From Fibrivirga algicola (lineage in GTDB: Bacteria; Bacteroidota; Bacteroidia; Cytophagales; Spirosomataceae), in NCBI RefSeq assembly GCF_011742925.1, contig NZ_WAEL01000011.1, positions 124,001 to 188,000 on the forward strand: 64,000 bases of DNA. Reading direction: 5' to 3'. This document shows positions 34,332 to 43,553 of this stretch, piece by piece. The position numbers and the translations under genes were made by a program. The notes beneath the pieces are model-generated. The model was not told the origin of the DNA. It worked only from the letters and a program-made list of their open reading frames with translations, and made no database searches. Within the stretch, counting starts at the first letter, position 1. Each line of letters begins with the position of its first letter.

Positions 34332-35021
34332 CTAGTTCGTTACCGGGGCATTGACAAACGAAGACGCCGCCAGGTACGTCGGATCGGGATAGTACACGAA
34401 CAGGCAGGCACCCCCTTCCACCTTACCTAAAATGAGCTTCGTGATGGCATTAGGAATAGCCGGACACCCTTCACTATGACCAAGTTGTCCTCTCACGCGA
34501 ACGGTATCTTCGCTCACGTAGTCCGCGCCATGCAACACAATATTTCGGGCAAAGACATTGTCGTTAAATCCTTTCTCAAGCCCTTTCAGCTTAAGCGACA
34601 GCCCGTGTTTACCGTGGTAACGGCCCATGACGCGATAAAATCCGAGGCTGGTCTGGTTAGAGTTGGTTGCGTTCGAAAACTGCGTAGCCATTAGGCCGCC
34701 CGAGTTACGCCCGTGGGCCACATAGGTACGTAGCAGTACCTCCTTTTTTTCCAGATCGAGCACATACAATCGCTTGGCCGACGACGGCTGTGTCATATCC
34801 GCAATGAGTAGGTATGGCTTTTTCTTAGGCACCAGCTTCATGCCGCGCAATGCCAGATCGAACACAGACTGATTTAACCCCAAGGTATCGAGACCCAATG
34901 TAGCAAACAGCGTTCCGGTAACACGCACTTTGGGAAGCGGTGCGTCGGGCTGTGCCGTTGTTTTTGTCTCCAGGGATGTGCAACCAAAGATGAGTACAAA
35001 CAGGCAGGAAATGTATTTCAT
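34332..35021 (-). CDS. Murein L,D-transpeptidase catalytic domain lipoprotein (copy 2)
   Basis: This 229-aa YkuD_2 family protein starts with a signal peptide and lipobox (CLFVLIFGC, Cys near 14), so it is probably a lipoprotein, unlike its paralogue downstream. The catalytic blocks are RLYVLDLEKKEVLLRTYVAHG, the His in NIVLHGADYVSED, and the Cys in GHSEGCPAIPNA. It is about half identical to copy 1 by eye. The 145-bp gap between the copies holds no gene. Different N-termini suggest the two work at different envelope sites. Confidence 0.88.
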   Translation of the reverse strand: MKYISCLFVLIFGCTSLETKTTAQPDAPLPKVRVTGTLFATLGLDTLGLNQSVFDLALRGMKLVPKKKPYLLIADMTQPSSAKRLYVLDLEKKEVLLRTYVAHGRNSGGLMATQFSNATNSNQTSLGFYRVMGRYHGKHGLSLKLKGLEKGFNDNVFARNIVLHGADYVSEDTVRVRGQLGHSEGCPAIPNAITKLILGKVEGGACLFVYYPDPTYLAASSFVNAPVTN

Positions 35022-35200
35022 ACCAATATGGGTAAAGCAAACCAGCAGGCGGCTTGCCTTGCAAGTTAATGCATATTACGAACTGTCGGCCTATTCTTGC
35101 TCTGGATTGAGAAGCGATGTGGGCCTATTTTTCGTGTTTTCTGCCTTTGCCCTATTGAAGATTCCCTATACCTGATTAACTCGTCTCCAATCTATTGTTT

Positions 35201-36241
35201 ATGAAAAAGAGTTTGTTCTGCTTTCTCATCTTGTGCCTGACCATCTCTGCTGTTCACGGACAGGTAGCCACGTTCACCAACCCAATTAAACAGTCAGGGC
35301 CAGACCCGTGGGTACTGCAAAAAGACGGGATGTATTACTACATGAACACTACGGGCGGCAACCTGACGCTTTGGCGAACTAAAAATCTGGCTGAATTGGC
35401 AACCGCCGAACGGAAGGTCATTTTTAACCCGCCCGCAAAAACCGGGTATTCGAAAGAACTGTGGGCGCCTGAGATCCACTTCTTTGATAATAAGTGGTAC
35501 GTATATTTTTCAGCTGACTCAGCCACAAATTTCAGTCACCGAGTCTGGGTAATCGAGAATGCCGCCGCCGATCCGTTTACAGGTGAATGGGTCGTACGCG
35601 GCAAAATCGGGGATCGTGACGATCATTGGGCCATTGATATGTCGGTGTTTGATTTTCGCGGAAAGCGGTATGCTATCTGGTCCGGATGGGATGGCCGAAA
35701 GAACGGCCAGCAGGATATTTTCATCAGTGAGATGACCAATCCCTGGACACTTAAAAAGGGGCGCAGAGCCAAGATTTCGTCGCCTCAGTTTGAGTGGGAA
35801 AAGCATGGCGACGTACCTGCGGCCTGGCAGAAAAATGGCGAAGTGCCCCAAATTTTTGTCAATGAAGGGCCTGAAGCCCTGCAACATGACGGACGGCTGT
35901 TTATCGCTTACTCGGCCAACGCCTGCTGGCTCGACTATTGCCTCGGGCTACTGACCTATCGCGGCAAAGGTAATTTACTGAACCCTGCTAACTGGATAAA
36001 ATCACCGCAGCCCGTGTTTACCGAGGCGGCCGAAAACGGTGTTTACGCGCCCGGCCACGGCGGCTTTTTCACAGACGGCAAAGGACAGAACTGGATGATC
36101 TATCACGCAAATCCGTCGGCCACCGATGGCTGCGGCAACAAACGGGCACCTCACATTCAGCAGTTTAGCTGGAACGCCGACGGTAGCCCGAATTTTGGAC
36201 GGCCTATTCCTAAAATACCGACGTCAGCCCCGGCCCAATAG
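35201..36241 (+). CDS. Glycoside hydrolase family 43 protein
   Basis: The 346-aa secreted protein has a signal peptide MKKSLFCFLILCLTISAVHG. The five-bladed GH43 propeller starts NPIKQSGPDPWVLQKDGMYY, with catalytic base Asp in GPDPWV (near 33). WAPEIHFFDNKWYVYFSA is the second conserved blade, AIDMSVFDFRGKRYAIWSGWDG holds the pKa-modulating Asp, and the acid Glu lies in IFVNEGPEALQHDGRLFI near 225. This family attacks arabinose- or xylose-containing side chains, and the exact substrate is open. A TTG start two codons upstream is possible. Confidence 0.9.
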   Translation: MKKSLFCFLILCLTISAVHGQVATFTNPIKQSGPDPWVLQKDGMYYYMNTTGGNLTLWRTKNLAELATAERKVIFNPPAKTGYSKELWAPEIHFFDNKWYVYFSADSATNFSHRVWVIENAAADPFTGEWVVRGKIGDRDDHWAIDMSVFDFRGKRYAIWSGWDGRKNGQQDIFISEMTNPWTLKKGRRAKISSPQFEWEKHGDVPAAWQKNGEVPQIFVNEGPEALQHDGRLFIAYSANACWLDYCLGLLTYRGKGNLLNPANWIKSPQPVFTEAAENGVYAPGHGGFFTDGKGQNWMIYHANPSATDGCGNKRAPHIQQFSWNADGSPNFGRPIPKIPTSAPAQ

Positions 36242-36286
36242 CCGCGAAAGCAGGTTAAACGGGTATAGGCCGATCCCTCATTTCGT

Positions 36287-37402
36287 ATGCATGTACTCGT
36301 TGTTCCAGACAAATTCAAAGGCTCATTAACGGCTCAGCAAGCAGCAGAAGCAATCAAAGCTGGCTTGCTGGCCACGCACCCCGGCTGGACGGTTGCAGTT
36401 CAGCCCATTGCCGATGGCGGTGAAGGAACTGCTGCCCTCCTGACCGAAGCTACGCTGGGTACGTTCAAGTACTGTGCAGTTGCAGACCCGCTGGGTCGGC
36501 CAATCACGGCCCGTTACGGGGTATCGGGTGATAGACAAACGGCATTTATTGAACTGGCCGAGGCGTCTGGCCTACATTTACTGACTCAAGGGGACCGTAA
36601 CCCGCTCTATACAAGCACATTTGGCAGCGGAACACTAATTCAGGACGCGCTTGGCAGCGGGATCACCGAGTTGGTCTTGTGCATCGGGGGTAGCGCAACC
36701 AACGACGCGGGAATTGGCCTCGCAGCGGCCCTGGGCTACCAGTTCTTCGATGCCCGGGAGCAACCCGTTTTCCCGATTGGCGCCAACCTGATCCGGATTG
36801 CCCGCATTGATGACACGGCTGTTCACCCGGCCATTCGTCAGGTACGTATCCGGGTTGCCTGCGACGTAACTAACCCGCTATATGGCCCTGTGGGAGCTGC
36901 TTTTGTATATGCTCCCCAGAAAGGAGCCACTGAAGCTGACGTGCGTAAGCTCGATGATGGGTTACGGCGTATTGCTGCCCTGGTTGAGCAAACGTGGGAT
37001 TTGACGGTAGCCGATGAACCCGGTAGTGGAGCCGCCGGTGGCGTGGGGTTTGGCGCACGTGTCTTCCTGAAAGCCCACTTAGAACCTGGTTTTGCTTTGG
37101 TAGCGCAGTATACCCATTTGGCCGAAGCTGTTGCTAAAGCGGATTTGATTATCACTGGCGAAGGAAAGCTGGATAGCCAAACAGTGCACGGCAAAGCCAT
37201 ACGGGGCATTGCCGAGTTGGGGCGGGCGCAGCAAAAACCGGTCGTTGCCTTTTGTGGCCAGCTAGACCTGACTCCAGCGCAGATTCAGCAATTGGGTCTG
37301 CAACAAGCTATCGCTATTTCGCCCCCCCACCTACCCCTCCATGAGGCCCAGTCGAAAGCGGCTAGGTTCCTTCAAACGGCCGTTACAGCCACTTATCCAT
37401 AA
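36287..37402 (+). CDS. glxK: Glycerate kinase (GlxK/GarK type)
   Basis: The 371-aa type II glycerate kinase phosphorylates glycerate (usually to 2-phosphoglycerate) using ATP. The N-terminus VLVVPDKFKGSLTAQQAAEA, PIADGGEGTAALL near residue 44, LCIGGSATNDAGIGLAAALG near 128, and GAAGGVGFGARVFL with ITGEGKLDSQTVHGKA near 290 are all family hallmarks. It feeds sugar-acid catabolism into glycolysis. It follows the GH43 gene by 45 bp on the same strand, so co-transcription is likely. Confidence 0.94.
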   Translation: MHVLVVPDKFKGSLTAQQAAEAIKAGLLATHPGWTVAVQPIADGGEGTAALLTEATLGTFKYCAVADPLGRPITARYGVSGDRQTAFIELAEASGLHLLTQGDRNPLYTSTFGSGTLIQDALGSGITELVLCIGGSATNDAGIGLAAALGYQFFDAREQPVFPIGANLIRIARIDDTAVHPAIRQVRIRVACDVTNPLYGPVGAAFVYAPQKGATEADVRKLDDGLRRIAALVEQTWDLTVADEPGSGAAGGVGFGARVFLKAHLEPGFALVAQYTHLAEAVAKADLIITGEGKLDSQTVHGKAIRGIAELGRAQQKPVVAFCGQLDLTPAQIQQLGLQQAIAISPPHLPLHEAQSKAARFLQTAVTATYP

Positions 37403-37861
37403 GTTCTGGCTATAACGGTCAGTTGTTCATTTGTACAAGTTGCACCCTTCACTGCCGATCTTAACTCATCACATAACGGTGTGAAAAGTTTTTAGTTGGC
37501 TGAAATTCACTCAGTAAGTTAATTTAACCTACGTTTAAGCCTACTTAGCATCTATAATTCACGAATTTTCTTATGCGATACTACAGTTGGTATACTAATT
37601 GCGTAGACAAAAGATATGATCATATAAAGTATTTATTTTCAAACGTACAGGCGACCTATGCAAACACACTATCTCCCTCTAATCCAGGCGTAGCGTTAAC
37701 GCCCAAACTAGCCACTACCATTTCCCTGATTTAAGTGCCTTTTGAAGCCTAAAATTAGCTTCACGGGCATTGCTATGCGCTAACTCAACGAAGCAGTACG
37801 CTTTACCGCCATTACAGAGACATTTCTGACTTGAGTAAAGACTCAAAATCCAACTTTTCTT
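37403..37861. other. 459-bp intergenic region before surface protein gene
   Basis: No gene is supported here. The stretch is clearly AT-richer than its surroundings (for example around 37500-37660) and is likely the promoter and long 5' leader of the surface-protein gene at 37862. I found no exact TAnnTTTG with a well-spaced TTG and no riboswitch I recognise. Confidence 0.5.
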
Positions 37862-40222
37862 ATGAAAAACATTCTACCCAACGTAGCCAGCGCGCTGGTT
37901 GCGTTGCTCATCGGTATGTCCACGGTGTTTGGACAAACGACTCCGCAAACAATCGAAAATAATCAGGTCTGTATGGACCCGATTTCCGGAGCAGGCCGTG
38001 GCCCCTACGTAAACAGTGCCCGTACCTCAGGCATCTGCGTTGCCTGCTCGGGCAGCAGCAGCGCAACTGCAGTTACAGACGGCGATCTTAGCAATTTCAC
38101 GACCATTGATCTGGGCGTATCAGCGCTGGGTGGCTATCGAATTTCAGTCAAAGATTCATTACAGTACTACCCTGGTGGCAACGAAGTTGGCTTCGTAATC
38201 AGACCCCGGCAGAATGGGCTACTGGGTCTTCTGAATGCGACATTGCTTAACCAGTTTTCGATCAGAACCTACCGGACGGGCAACAACAATCCCATTGAAA
38301 CGGCTACCTTTTCGAGTGGTTCGGGTACCCTGAAAGCAAGCGTGCTCAATGGGGGTGGCGACGGTAAGCAAGTACTAAGTTTTGTCACAACGCAGGATTT
38401 TGATGAGGTAGAGCTGGTGTATACAGGTGCCGTCACCGCTGGCAGTGCCGTAGATGTCTATAACGCGTTTGAAGGTCCGGCCAACTGCCGCCAGAGCTGT
38501 GTCAACGCGCTGCTAACCAATGGCGAATCAGTAAGCGTAACCAGTGGCGTATCCAGCGGCGTTTGCATTGGTGGCGGCATATCTGGCCTGGCCAATCTCA
38601 GCGATGCTGATTCAACGACCAACTACGCGACAATCAGTACTCTGGTTGGTTTGGCCTGTACGCAGTATATTCAGGTACGTTCAGCAACAACGTATTCAAC
38701 AGGTTCGTATGAAGCAGGCTTCGTTATCGCCAACGGAAACGGGCTGATTGACCTGAACGTACTGGGCGGCCTGACGGTACAGACGTACTTAAACAACACG
38801 CCTGTACAAACGTTTAGTGGCTCCTCACTCATAACCGCTGGTGTATTGGGAAGCAGCACGGCACCGTTTCAGGTGGGCTTCAAAGCCACGCAACCTTTCA
38901 ATGCCATTCGTATTTCTATATCGGGCGTTAGCGTAGCTGTTGATCTGCGGGTGTATCATGCTTACGTAGTAGCCGATAGCGACAATGATGGCGTTGCCAA
39001 CTGCATGGATCGTTGCGCAACGGGAAGTGACCTGCTCGATACAGATGGCGACGGCACGCCCAACGGCTGTGATCAAAACATCGCCAACTTGTCTGTAACA
39101 AAATCGTCGAGCAGCGCGACCGCTACTATTGGCAGTTCAACCACATTCACCGTAACTGTTTCCCGGACAGCCCAATTCAATGCTACCGGCGTGGTCGTAT
39201 TAGACACCCTGGCTCCTGGCCTGACGTACCTGTCGCATACCGCATCACCGGGGACCGTTTATGACCCGGCTACCGGTCGCTGGACCATCGGTAGTGCACT
39301 TGCCGGTCCAACTACATCTGTTACGCTGAACGTGACCGTACGTGTGAATGGCGAAGGCGTCAATTCAAATACCGCGGAGGTAATTCGTAGTTTTGAGACC
39401 GATCCGAACTCAACACCGGGTAACGGGAACACGGCTGAAGATGACATTGCCAGTGCCTGCGTTAGTGTACCGATTCGCCTGTGCGAAGGAGAGCGGCTTC
39501 AGATATCGGCCCCCGGCACCTACACCGCCGGTATTGAGTGGTTCAGAACAGTAAACGACGTAACTACTTCTGTAGCCACTACAGCTACATTCTCAACTTC
39601 GCTGGCGGGCAGCTACAGCTTCACAGCGCTGGGCCAAACGGGTTGTGCATCCGGAAACTGCTGTCCATTGATCGTTGTCGTTGACCCACGGCCAACACCT
39701 GTAATTGTGGCTAGTCTGTCGGCTATTTGCGCCGGCACGAGTACAGCCCTATCGATCGGTAACGTAGTAGCTGGCACGACTTATTCGTGGAGCAACGGCA
39801 CTGCGGGTAGTTCAATCAACGTTAGTCCCAGTGTTACGACTGTCTATACGGTCACGGCTACAACCGCCGGTGGCTGTTCAGATGTAGCCAGCTTCACGGT
39901 TATTGTGAACCAGCCACCTGTTCAGGCGCCCATCGTGGCTATCTGTGGAGCACCAGGTACCGCTACGTACAGCTTCAACATCAACCCGTCTACGCTCGGT
40001 AGCAGCACATCGTACTTTGTTACGGTAGGCAATTCAGCTGAGATTGGTCCATTCGCTTACGGAAGCAACCGCACCATCGACGGAAACACCGGAAACTTCT
40101 CAGTGATCATTCGGGATGCGGTGAGTGGCTGCGCCATTACGCTGCCCGTAACGGCCCCAACCGATTGCCCAACCTGCCCAACCAAGGTCTGCACACCGAT
40201 CAGCGTTGTTCGCCTTCGGTAA
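37862..40222 (+). CDS. Secreted multi-domain surface protein with DUF11 and TSP3-like repeats
   Basis: The 786-aa secreted protein has a signal peptide (ALVALLIGMSTVFGQ). Two related N-terminal modules (about residues 30-200 and 210-365), each opening with Cys-containing AxLTN/VCIACSG-like strands, probably fold as discoidin-like or adhesin beta-domains. A calcium-binding thrombospondin type-3-like segment follows (DSDNDGVANCMDRC, DTDGDGTPNGCD, about 370-405), then a DUF11 domain (NLSVTKSSSSATATIGSSTTF, about 410-515), Ig/PKD-like domains, and a Cys-rich tail CPTCPTKVCTPISVVRLR. A cell-surface adhesin exported with the type IX machinery is plausible, but the standard C-terminal sorting domain is not recognisable. 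Confidence 0.8.
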   Translation: MKNILPNVASALVALLIGMSTVFGQTTPQTIENNQVCMDPISGAGRGPYVNSARTSGICVACSGSSSATAVTDGDLSNFTTIDLGVSALGGYRISVKDSLQYYPGGNEVGFVIRPRQNGLLGLLNATLLNQFSIRTYRTGNNNPIETATFSSGSGTLKASVLNGGGDGKQVLSFVTTQDFDEVELVYTGAVTAGSAVDVYNAFEGPANCRQSCVNALLTNGESVSVTSGVSSGVCIGGGISGLANLSDADSTTNYATISTLVGLACTQYIQVRSATTYSTGSYEAGFVIANGNGLIDLNVLGGLTVQTYLNNTPVQTFSGSSLITAGVLGSSTAPFQVGFKATQPFNAIRISISGVSVAVDLRVYHAYVVADSDNDGVANCMDRCATGSDLLDTDGDGTPNGCDQNIANLSVTKSSSSATATIGSSTTFTVTVSRTAQFNATGVVVLDTLAPGLTYLSHTASPGTVYDPATGRWTIGSALAGPTTSVTLNVTVRVNGEGVNSNTAEVIRSFETDPNSTPGNGNTAEDDIASACVSVPIRLCEGERLQISAPGTYTAGIEWFRTVNDVTTSVATTATFSTSLAGSYSFTALGQTGCASGNCCPLIVVVDPRPTPVIVASLSAICAGTSTALSIGNVVAGTTYSWSNGTAGSSINVSPSVTTVYTVTATTAGGCSDVASFTVIVNQPPVQAPIVAICGAPGTATYSFNINPSTLGSSTSYFVTVGNSAEIGPFAYGSNRTIDGNTGNFSVIIRDAVSGCAITLPVTAPTDCPTCPTKVCTPISVVRLR

Positions 40223-40247
40223 GTAGCCTCTGATTAACCAGTTAGTT

Positions 40248-40303
40248 GTTCGCCCTGAACGGTACTCACCTTGTTGTGGACCGTTCAGGGCGAACTTTAT
40301 ATC
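40248..40303 (+). terminator. Terminator after surface protein gene
   Basis: GTTCGCCCTGAACGGT (40248-40263) is the exact reverse complement of 40280-40295, with a 16-nt loop and a short T-rich tail. It lies 26 bp past the stop at 40222. Confidence 0.8.
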
Positions 40304-40384
40304 AGGCAATTGAACAGGTTAACTGAGCCATTCAACAACACTCTTGCTCACCAGCCGGTTAACGTACAAAAACAACATAGCAGC

Positions 40385-40648
40385 ATGGCACGTCAAGACG
40401 CGCATACCGAATACATTATCAGTCAGGAAGCCTACAGAAATGCGCTTGCCAGTTTACCCACTACCGGCACCGATCATCAGAGAGCCCTAACCACCCCGAT
40501 TTCTGCTCTGCAATACCGCCAAAAGACCGGCGACTCCATCAATGCCGGAAAATGGTCGATGTGGGGAATCGCCCCCGAAGTGTTTGAATTTGAGTGGCGA
40601 AACGGTGCCTGGCAGCCACCTGCCAACCTGGTTGTCCGCACAGCGTAG
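40385..40648 (+). CDS. Small hypothetical protein
   Basis: This is an 87-aa frame starting MARQDAHTEYIISQEAY. The open frame reaches back to 40271, but that part overlaps the terminator hairpin, so ATG 40385 is preferred. The protein is polar, with an aromatic C-terminal half (GKWSMWGIAPEVFEFEWRNGAWQPP), and has no signal peptide or membrane helix. I do not recognise it. The composition looks protein-like, but it could be a chance frame. It converges with the transporter gene at 40676, with a 27-bp gap. Confidence 0.5.
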   Translation: MARQDAHTEYIISQEAYRNALASLPTTGTDHQRALTTPISALQYRQKTGDSINAGKWSMWGIAPEVFEFEWRNGAWQPPANLVVRTA

Positions 40649-40675
40649 GTCAGCTATACGCTGCAACGTATCCGG

Positions 40676-41785
40676 CTACGTAGTGGTTGCTACCACTGCC
40701 TGCCTGTTACCTGCCTCAGGTATTGGTTTTCGATGCCACCACGAAGCCAACATAGAGCCGGTGATATTCATAACCGGACCAAATATGGCGGGCGCCAGCC
40801 CAACGGTAGCCATTTTACCCATCTCCTTAGCAATGCCCGACGCCAGTCCGCCATTCTGCATCCCTACCTCGATGGCGATCGTTCGGCAGTCGCGTTCAGA
40901 CATACGGAACAGCCGTGCCGACCAGTAGCCGAGCATATACCCGCAGAGGTTATGTACCAGCACAAGACCAATTAAAGCGGGTCCGATCGTAAGCAGACTT
41001 GCCCGGCCAGCGGCCGTGATGACCACGATAATAAAGGCAATGCCAGCCATAGACACCAGTGGCATGGCGGCGTCGAGCCACGCCGCTTTACCGCTCAAAA
41101 ACCGATTGAACAGAAGCCCGGCCCCAATTGGCAGGATGACCATCCTGATGATATCCCACATCATATGCGTCATGTCGATGTCGACGAATGCGCCAGCTAA
41201 TGCCTTCATTAGCAATGGCGTAACAAACGGAGAGATTGTGGTAGATATGGCCGTTATAGTGATCGACAGAGCTAGATTAGCCTTGGCGAGATACGAAATA
41301 ACGTTGGAAGCCATACCGTTTGGAGAGCAACCGATGAGCACGATCCCGGCGGCAATTTCAGGCTCAAAGTCGCTGATGTTGGCCAGTGTAAAACCTAGCA
41401 ATGGCATGATAATGAAGTGGCTTAAGACGCCAATCAGTACGCCTTTAGGCATTTTCACGACGCCCAGAAAATCGCGCGCACTCATCGACGTACCCATGCC
41501 GAACATGATCAGCTGAATCAACGGCGTGATCAGGCCGGAAAGCTTATAGCCGTTAACCTCCACAAACAGCGCTGGATAGTAAAGGGCAGTAGTTAACGAG
41601 GCGAAAATGACTACGGTGTACGAAAAGCCAGCCAACTTTTCGTAGCCTCTGAAGCCGACGGCCAGCGCCAGAAAAAACGTGATCAGGAAGGGACCTGCCT
41701 GAGCAAGCGCTCCCATTGAGGCAGCATAAAGCGCACAAAACAGGCATACAACTGCCAGCCAAATCAGTACTTTATAGATCGTCAT
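40676..41785 (-). CDS. Bile acid:sodium symporter family transporter
   Basis: The 369-aa membrane protein has ten or so helices and the BASS family motifs. LIQLIMFGMGTSMSARDF (about 88-105) is the first discontinuous helix region, GIVLIGCSPNGMASNVISYLAKAN (about 148-171) is the sodium-site crossover motif, and IAIEVGMQNGGLASGIA (about 302-318) is the second. In bacteria such proteins carry diverse organic anions, such as keto acids, pantoate and sulfonates, rather than bile acids. The substrate is unknown. It is divergent from the MFS gene at 42104. Confidence 0.92.
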   Translation of the reverse strand: MTIYKVLIWLAVVCLFCALYAASMGALAQAGPFLITFFLALAVGFRGYEKLAGFSYTVVIFASLTTALYYPALFVEVNGYKLSGLITPLIQLIMFGMGTSMSARDFLGVVKMPKGVLIGVLSHFIIMPLLGFTLANISDFEPEIAAGIVLIGCSPNGMASNVISYLAKANLALSITITAISTTISPFVTPLLMKALAGAFVDIDMTHMMWDIIRMVILPIGAGLLFNRFLSGKAAWLDAAMPLVSMAGIAFIIVVITAAGRASLLTIGPALIGLVLVHNLCGYMLGYWSARLFRMSERDCRTIAIEVGMQNGGLASGIAKEMGKMATVGLAPAIFGPVMNITGSMLASWWHRKPIPEAGNRQAVVATTT

Positions 41786-42103
41786 ACGCTTCAGAGAATT
41801 TGTGCTGTAGAAGTAGCTTTTAGTAGCCTACTTACTCTAATCTGCCTGCGTTTACCGGCAATTTTACACAGATCGGCCAAACCTACCGAACACTGTACCA
41901 GTCTGTTCGGCCAGGAATCCTCCGGGATTATACTTAAATTAATTCCTGCATTAGCCCATTGCCCCGTTTCGACAACTTGTATATTAGAGCCAAAACCCTG
42001 TATTCCCTGTAAATAGCCTGTTGAGTAGTTGTCAGCCAGGTTAGTGAGCCGGGCTTCACGCAGATCAGCCATGCACCGCAGCTTTGGGGCCGCTGGTCAG
42101 CCA
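41786..42103. other. 318-bp divergent intergenic region
   Basis: This gap between the divergent symporter and MFS genes presumably contains both promoters. I found no consensus -7/-33 pair or strong hairpin. A 93-codon minus-strand frame (41791-42072) crosses it but has no protein-like features. Confidence 0.5.
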
Positions 42104-43408
42104 ATGATTATGCAACCACACCCGATACCCGCTTTTACTACTTATCAGAAATTTTTGATCGCTCTACTGGCGCTTCTGCAATTTACCGTCATTCTCGATT
42201 TCATGGTTCTGTCACCATTAGGCGACATGTTGATGAAAACGATGAATATGCCCCCCTCTGGCTTCGGGCTGGTCGTCTCCTCTTATGCATTCAGCGCGGG
42301 CGCTTCGGGGATTCTGGCGGCTGGCTTTGCCGATAATTACGATCGAAAAAAGCTACTGCTGTTCTTCTATACCGGATTTATTGCAGGTACGTTGTTCTGC
42401 GGCCTGGCCAACAGCTTCGAGATGTTGCTGGCTGCGCGGATCATCACCGGTCTGTTTGGCGGCGTAATCGGGTCAGTAGGTATGGCAATCATTGCTGATC
42501 TTTTCGCGGTCAACCAACGGGGACGGGTCATGGGAATTGTTCAAATGGCCTTCGCCGCCAGCCAGGTATTGGGTATCCCTTTCGGGCTGTACATCGCTAA
42601 CCTCTGGGGCTGGCACGCCGTCTTTCTACTGATCGTATTACTGGCTACCCTGATTGGTCTGGCCATATTGCTGCGGATGAAGCCGGTGACCCAACACCTG
42701 GCGTTGCAATCAACTGCCAATCCCTTCCGGCATCTGTTGAATACGCTAGCCAATAAAGCTTACCAGACCGGCTTTCTGGCCATTGCTTTCCTGTCGGTCG
42801 GCGGGTTCATGCTTATGCCATTCGGCAGCGCTTACCTGATCAATAACATCCGATTGACGCAAGCGCAGTTGCCGCTCGTTTTCATGTTTACCGGTCTGTC
42901 ATCTATCGTCGTAATGCCGGTCATTGGTCGGTTAAGTGATCGGGTCAATAAATTTAGGCTCTTCAGCGGTGGCTCAATTCTGGCGATAGTGATGGTACTA
43001 CTTTACACCAACCTGCCCCCTGTGCCGCTCTGGCAGGTGGTGGTGATCAACGTCATCATGTTTATGGGCATCATGAGCCGAATGATTCCCGCCAATATCC
43101 TAAGCACCAATCTGCCCGACATGAAAGACCGGGGCGCATACATGAGTATTACGGCATCGCTGCAGCAGCTGGCAGGTGGTCTAGCCTCAATCACGGCCGG
43201 CTTAATCGTTACCCAAGCAGATCGAAACAGCCCGCTTGCCAATTACGATATACTGGGGTACGTTGTTTCGCTGGCCTTTGTGGTCTGTATTTTCTTTGTC
43301 TATCGCATCCATCTACTGGTCGAGCAACGGGCAAAAGAGGCATCCGCCAAAAACCAGGCGCTCGCAAGCCAACCTGCTGAAAACCAAACGCTTGCCATTC
43401 CCGACTAG
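42104..43408 (+). CDS. Major facilitator superfamily transporter
   Basis: The 434-aa protein has twelve predicted membrane helices. Helix 1 (FLIALLALLQFTVILDFMVLSPLGD) is typical of the arabinose-efflux-like DHA1 branch. The loop 2-3 motif is GFADNYDRKKLLLF (about 75-88). The first half ends in a charged loop around residues 185-205, and the second half repeats the fold. The C-terminal tail is polar. I chose the ATG at 42104 because upstream codons are in the divergent promoter region; 42110 is also possible. The substrate is unknown, and efflux of small molecules is the usual role for this branch. Confidence 0.9.
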   Translation: MIMQPHPIPAFTTYQKFLIALLALLQFTVILDFMVLSPLGDMLMKTMNMPPSGFGLVVSSYAFSAGASGILAAGFADNYDRKKLLLFFYTGFIAGTLFCGLANSFEMLLAARIITGLFGGVIGSVGMAIIADLFAVNQRGRVMGIVQMAFAASQVLGIPFGLYIANLWGWHAVFLLIVLLATLIGLAILLRMKPVTQHLALQSTANPFRHLLNTLANKAYQTGFLAIAFLSVGGFMLMPFGSAYLINNIRLTQAQLPLVFMFTGLSSIVVMPVIGRLSDRVNKFRLFSGGSILAIVMVLLYTNLPPVPLWQVVVINVIMFMGIMSRMIPANILSTNLPDMKDRGAYMSITASLQQLAGGLASITAGLIVTQADRNSPLANYDILGYVVSLAFVVCIFFVYRIHLLVEQRAKEASAKNQALASQPAENQTLAIPD

Positions 43409-43553
43409 TTGATTCGTACCGTCTTTAACGAACTGTTCAGAAACGGAACACTGCCCTGATTAATCGATTTGCGGCCGTAACATGATTATTTTAGGCCGCT
43501 CATCTGCTTACCTAATCAGGCTCTTTACCAGGTACGGGCCTTGCTCCTTCTTT

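Noticed and set aside
40271-40384. Upstream extension of the 87-aa frame
   Set aside because: The start codon falls inside the loop of the terminator hairpin after the surface-protein gene.
41791-42072. 93-codon minus-strand frame between the symporter and MFS genes
   Set aside because: It lies in a divergent promoter region, has no recognisable domain and overlaps upstream codons of the MFS gene.
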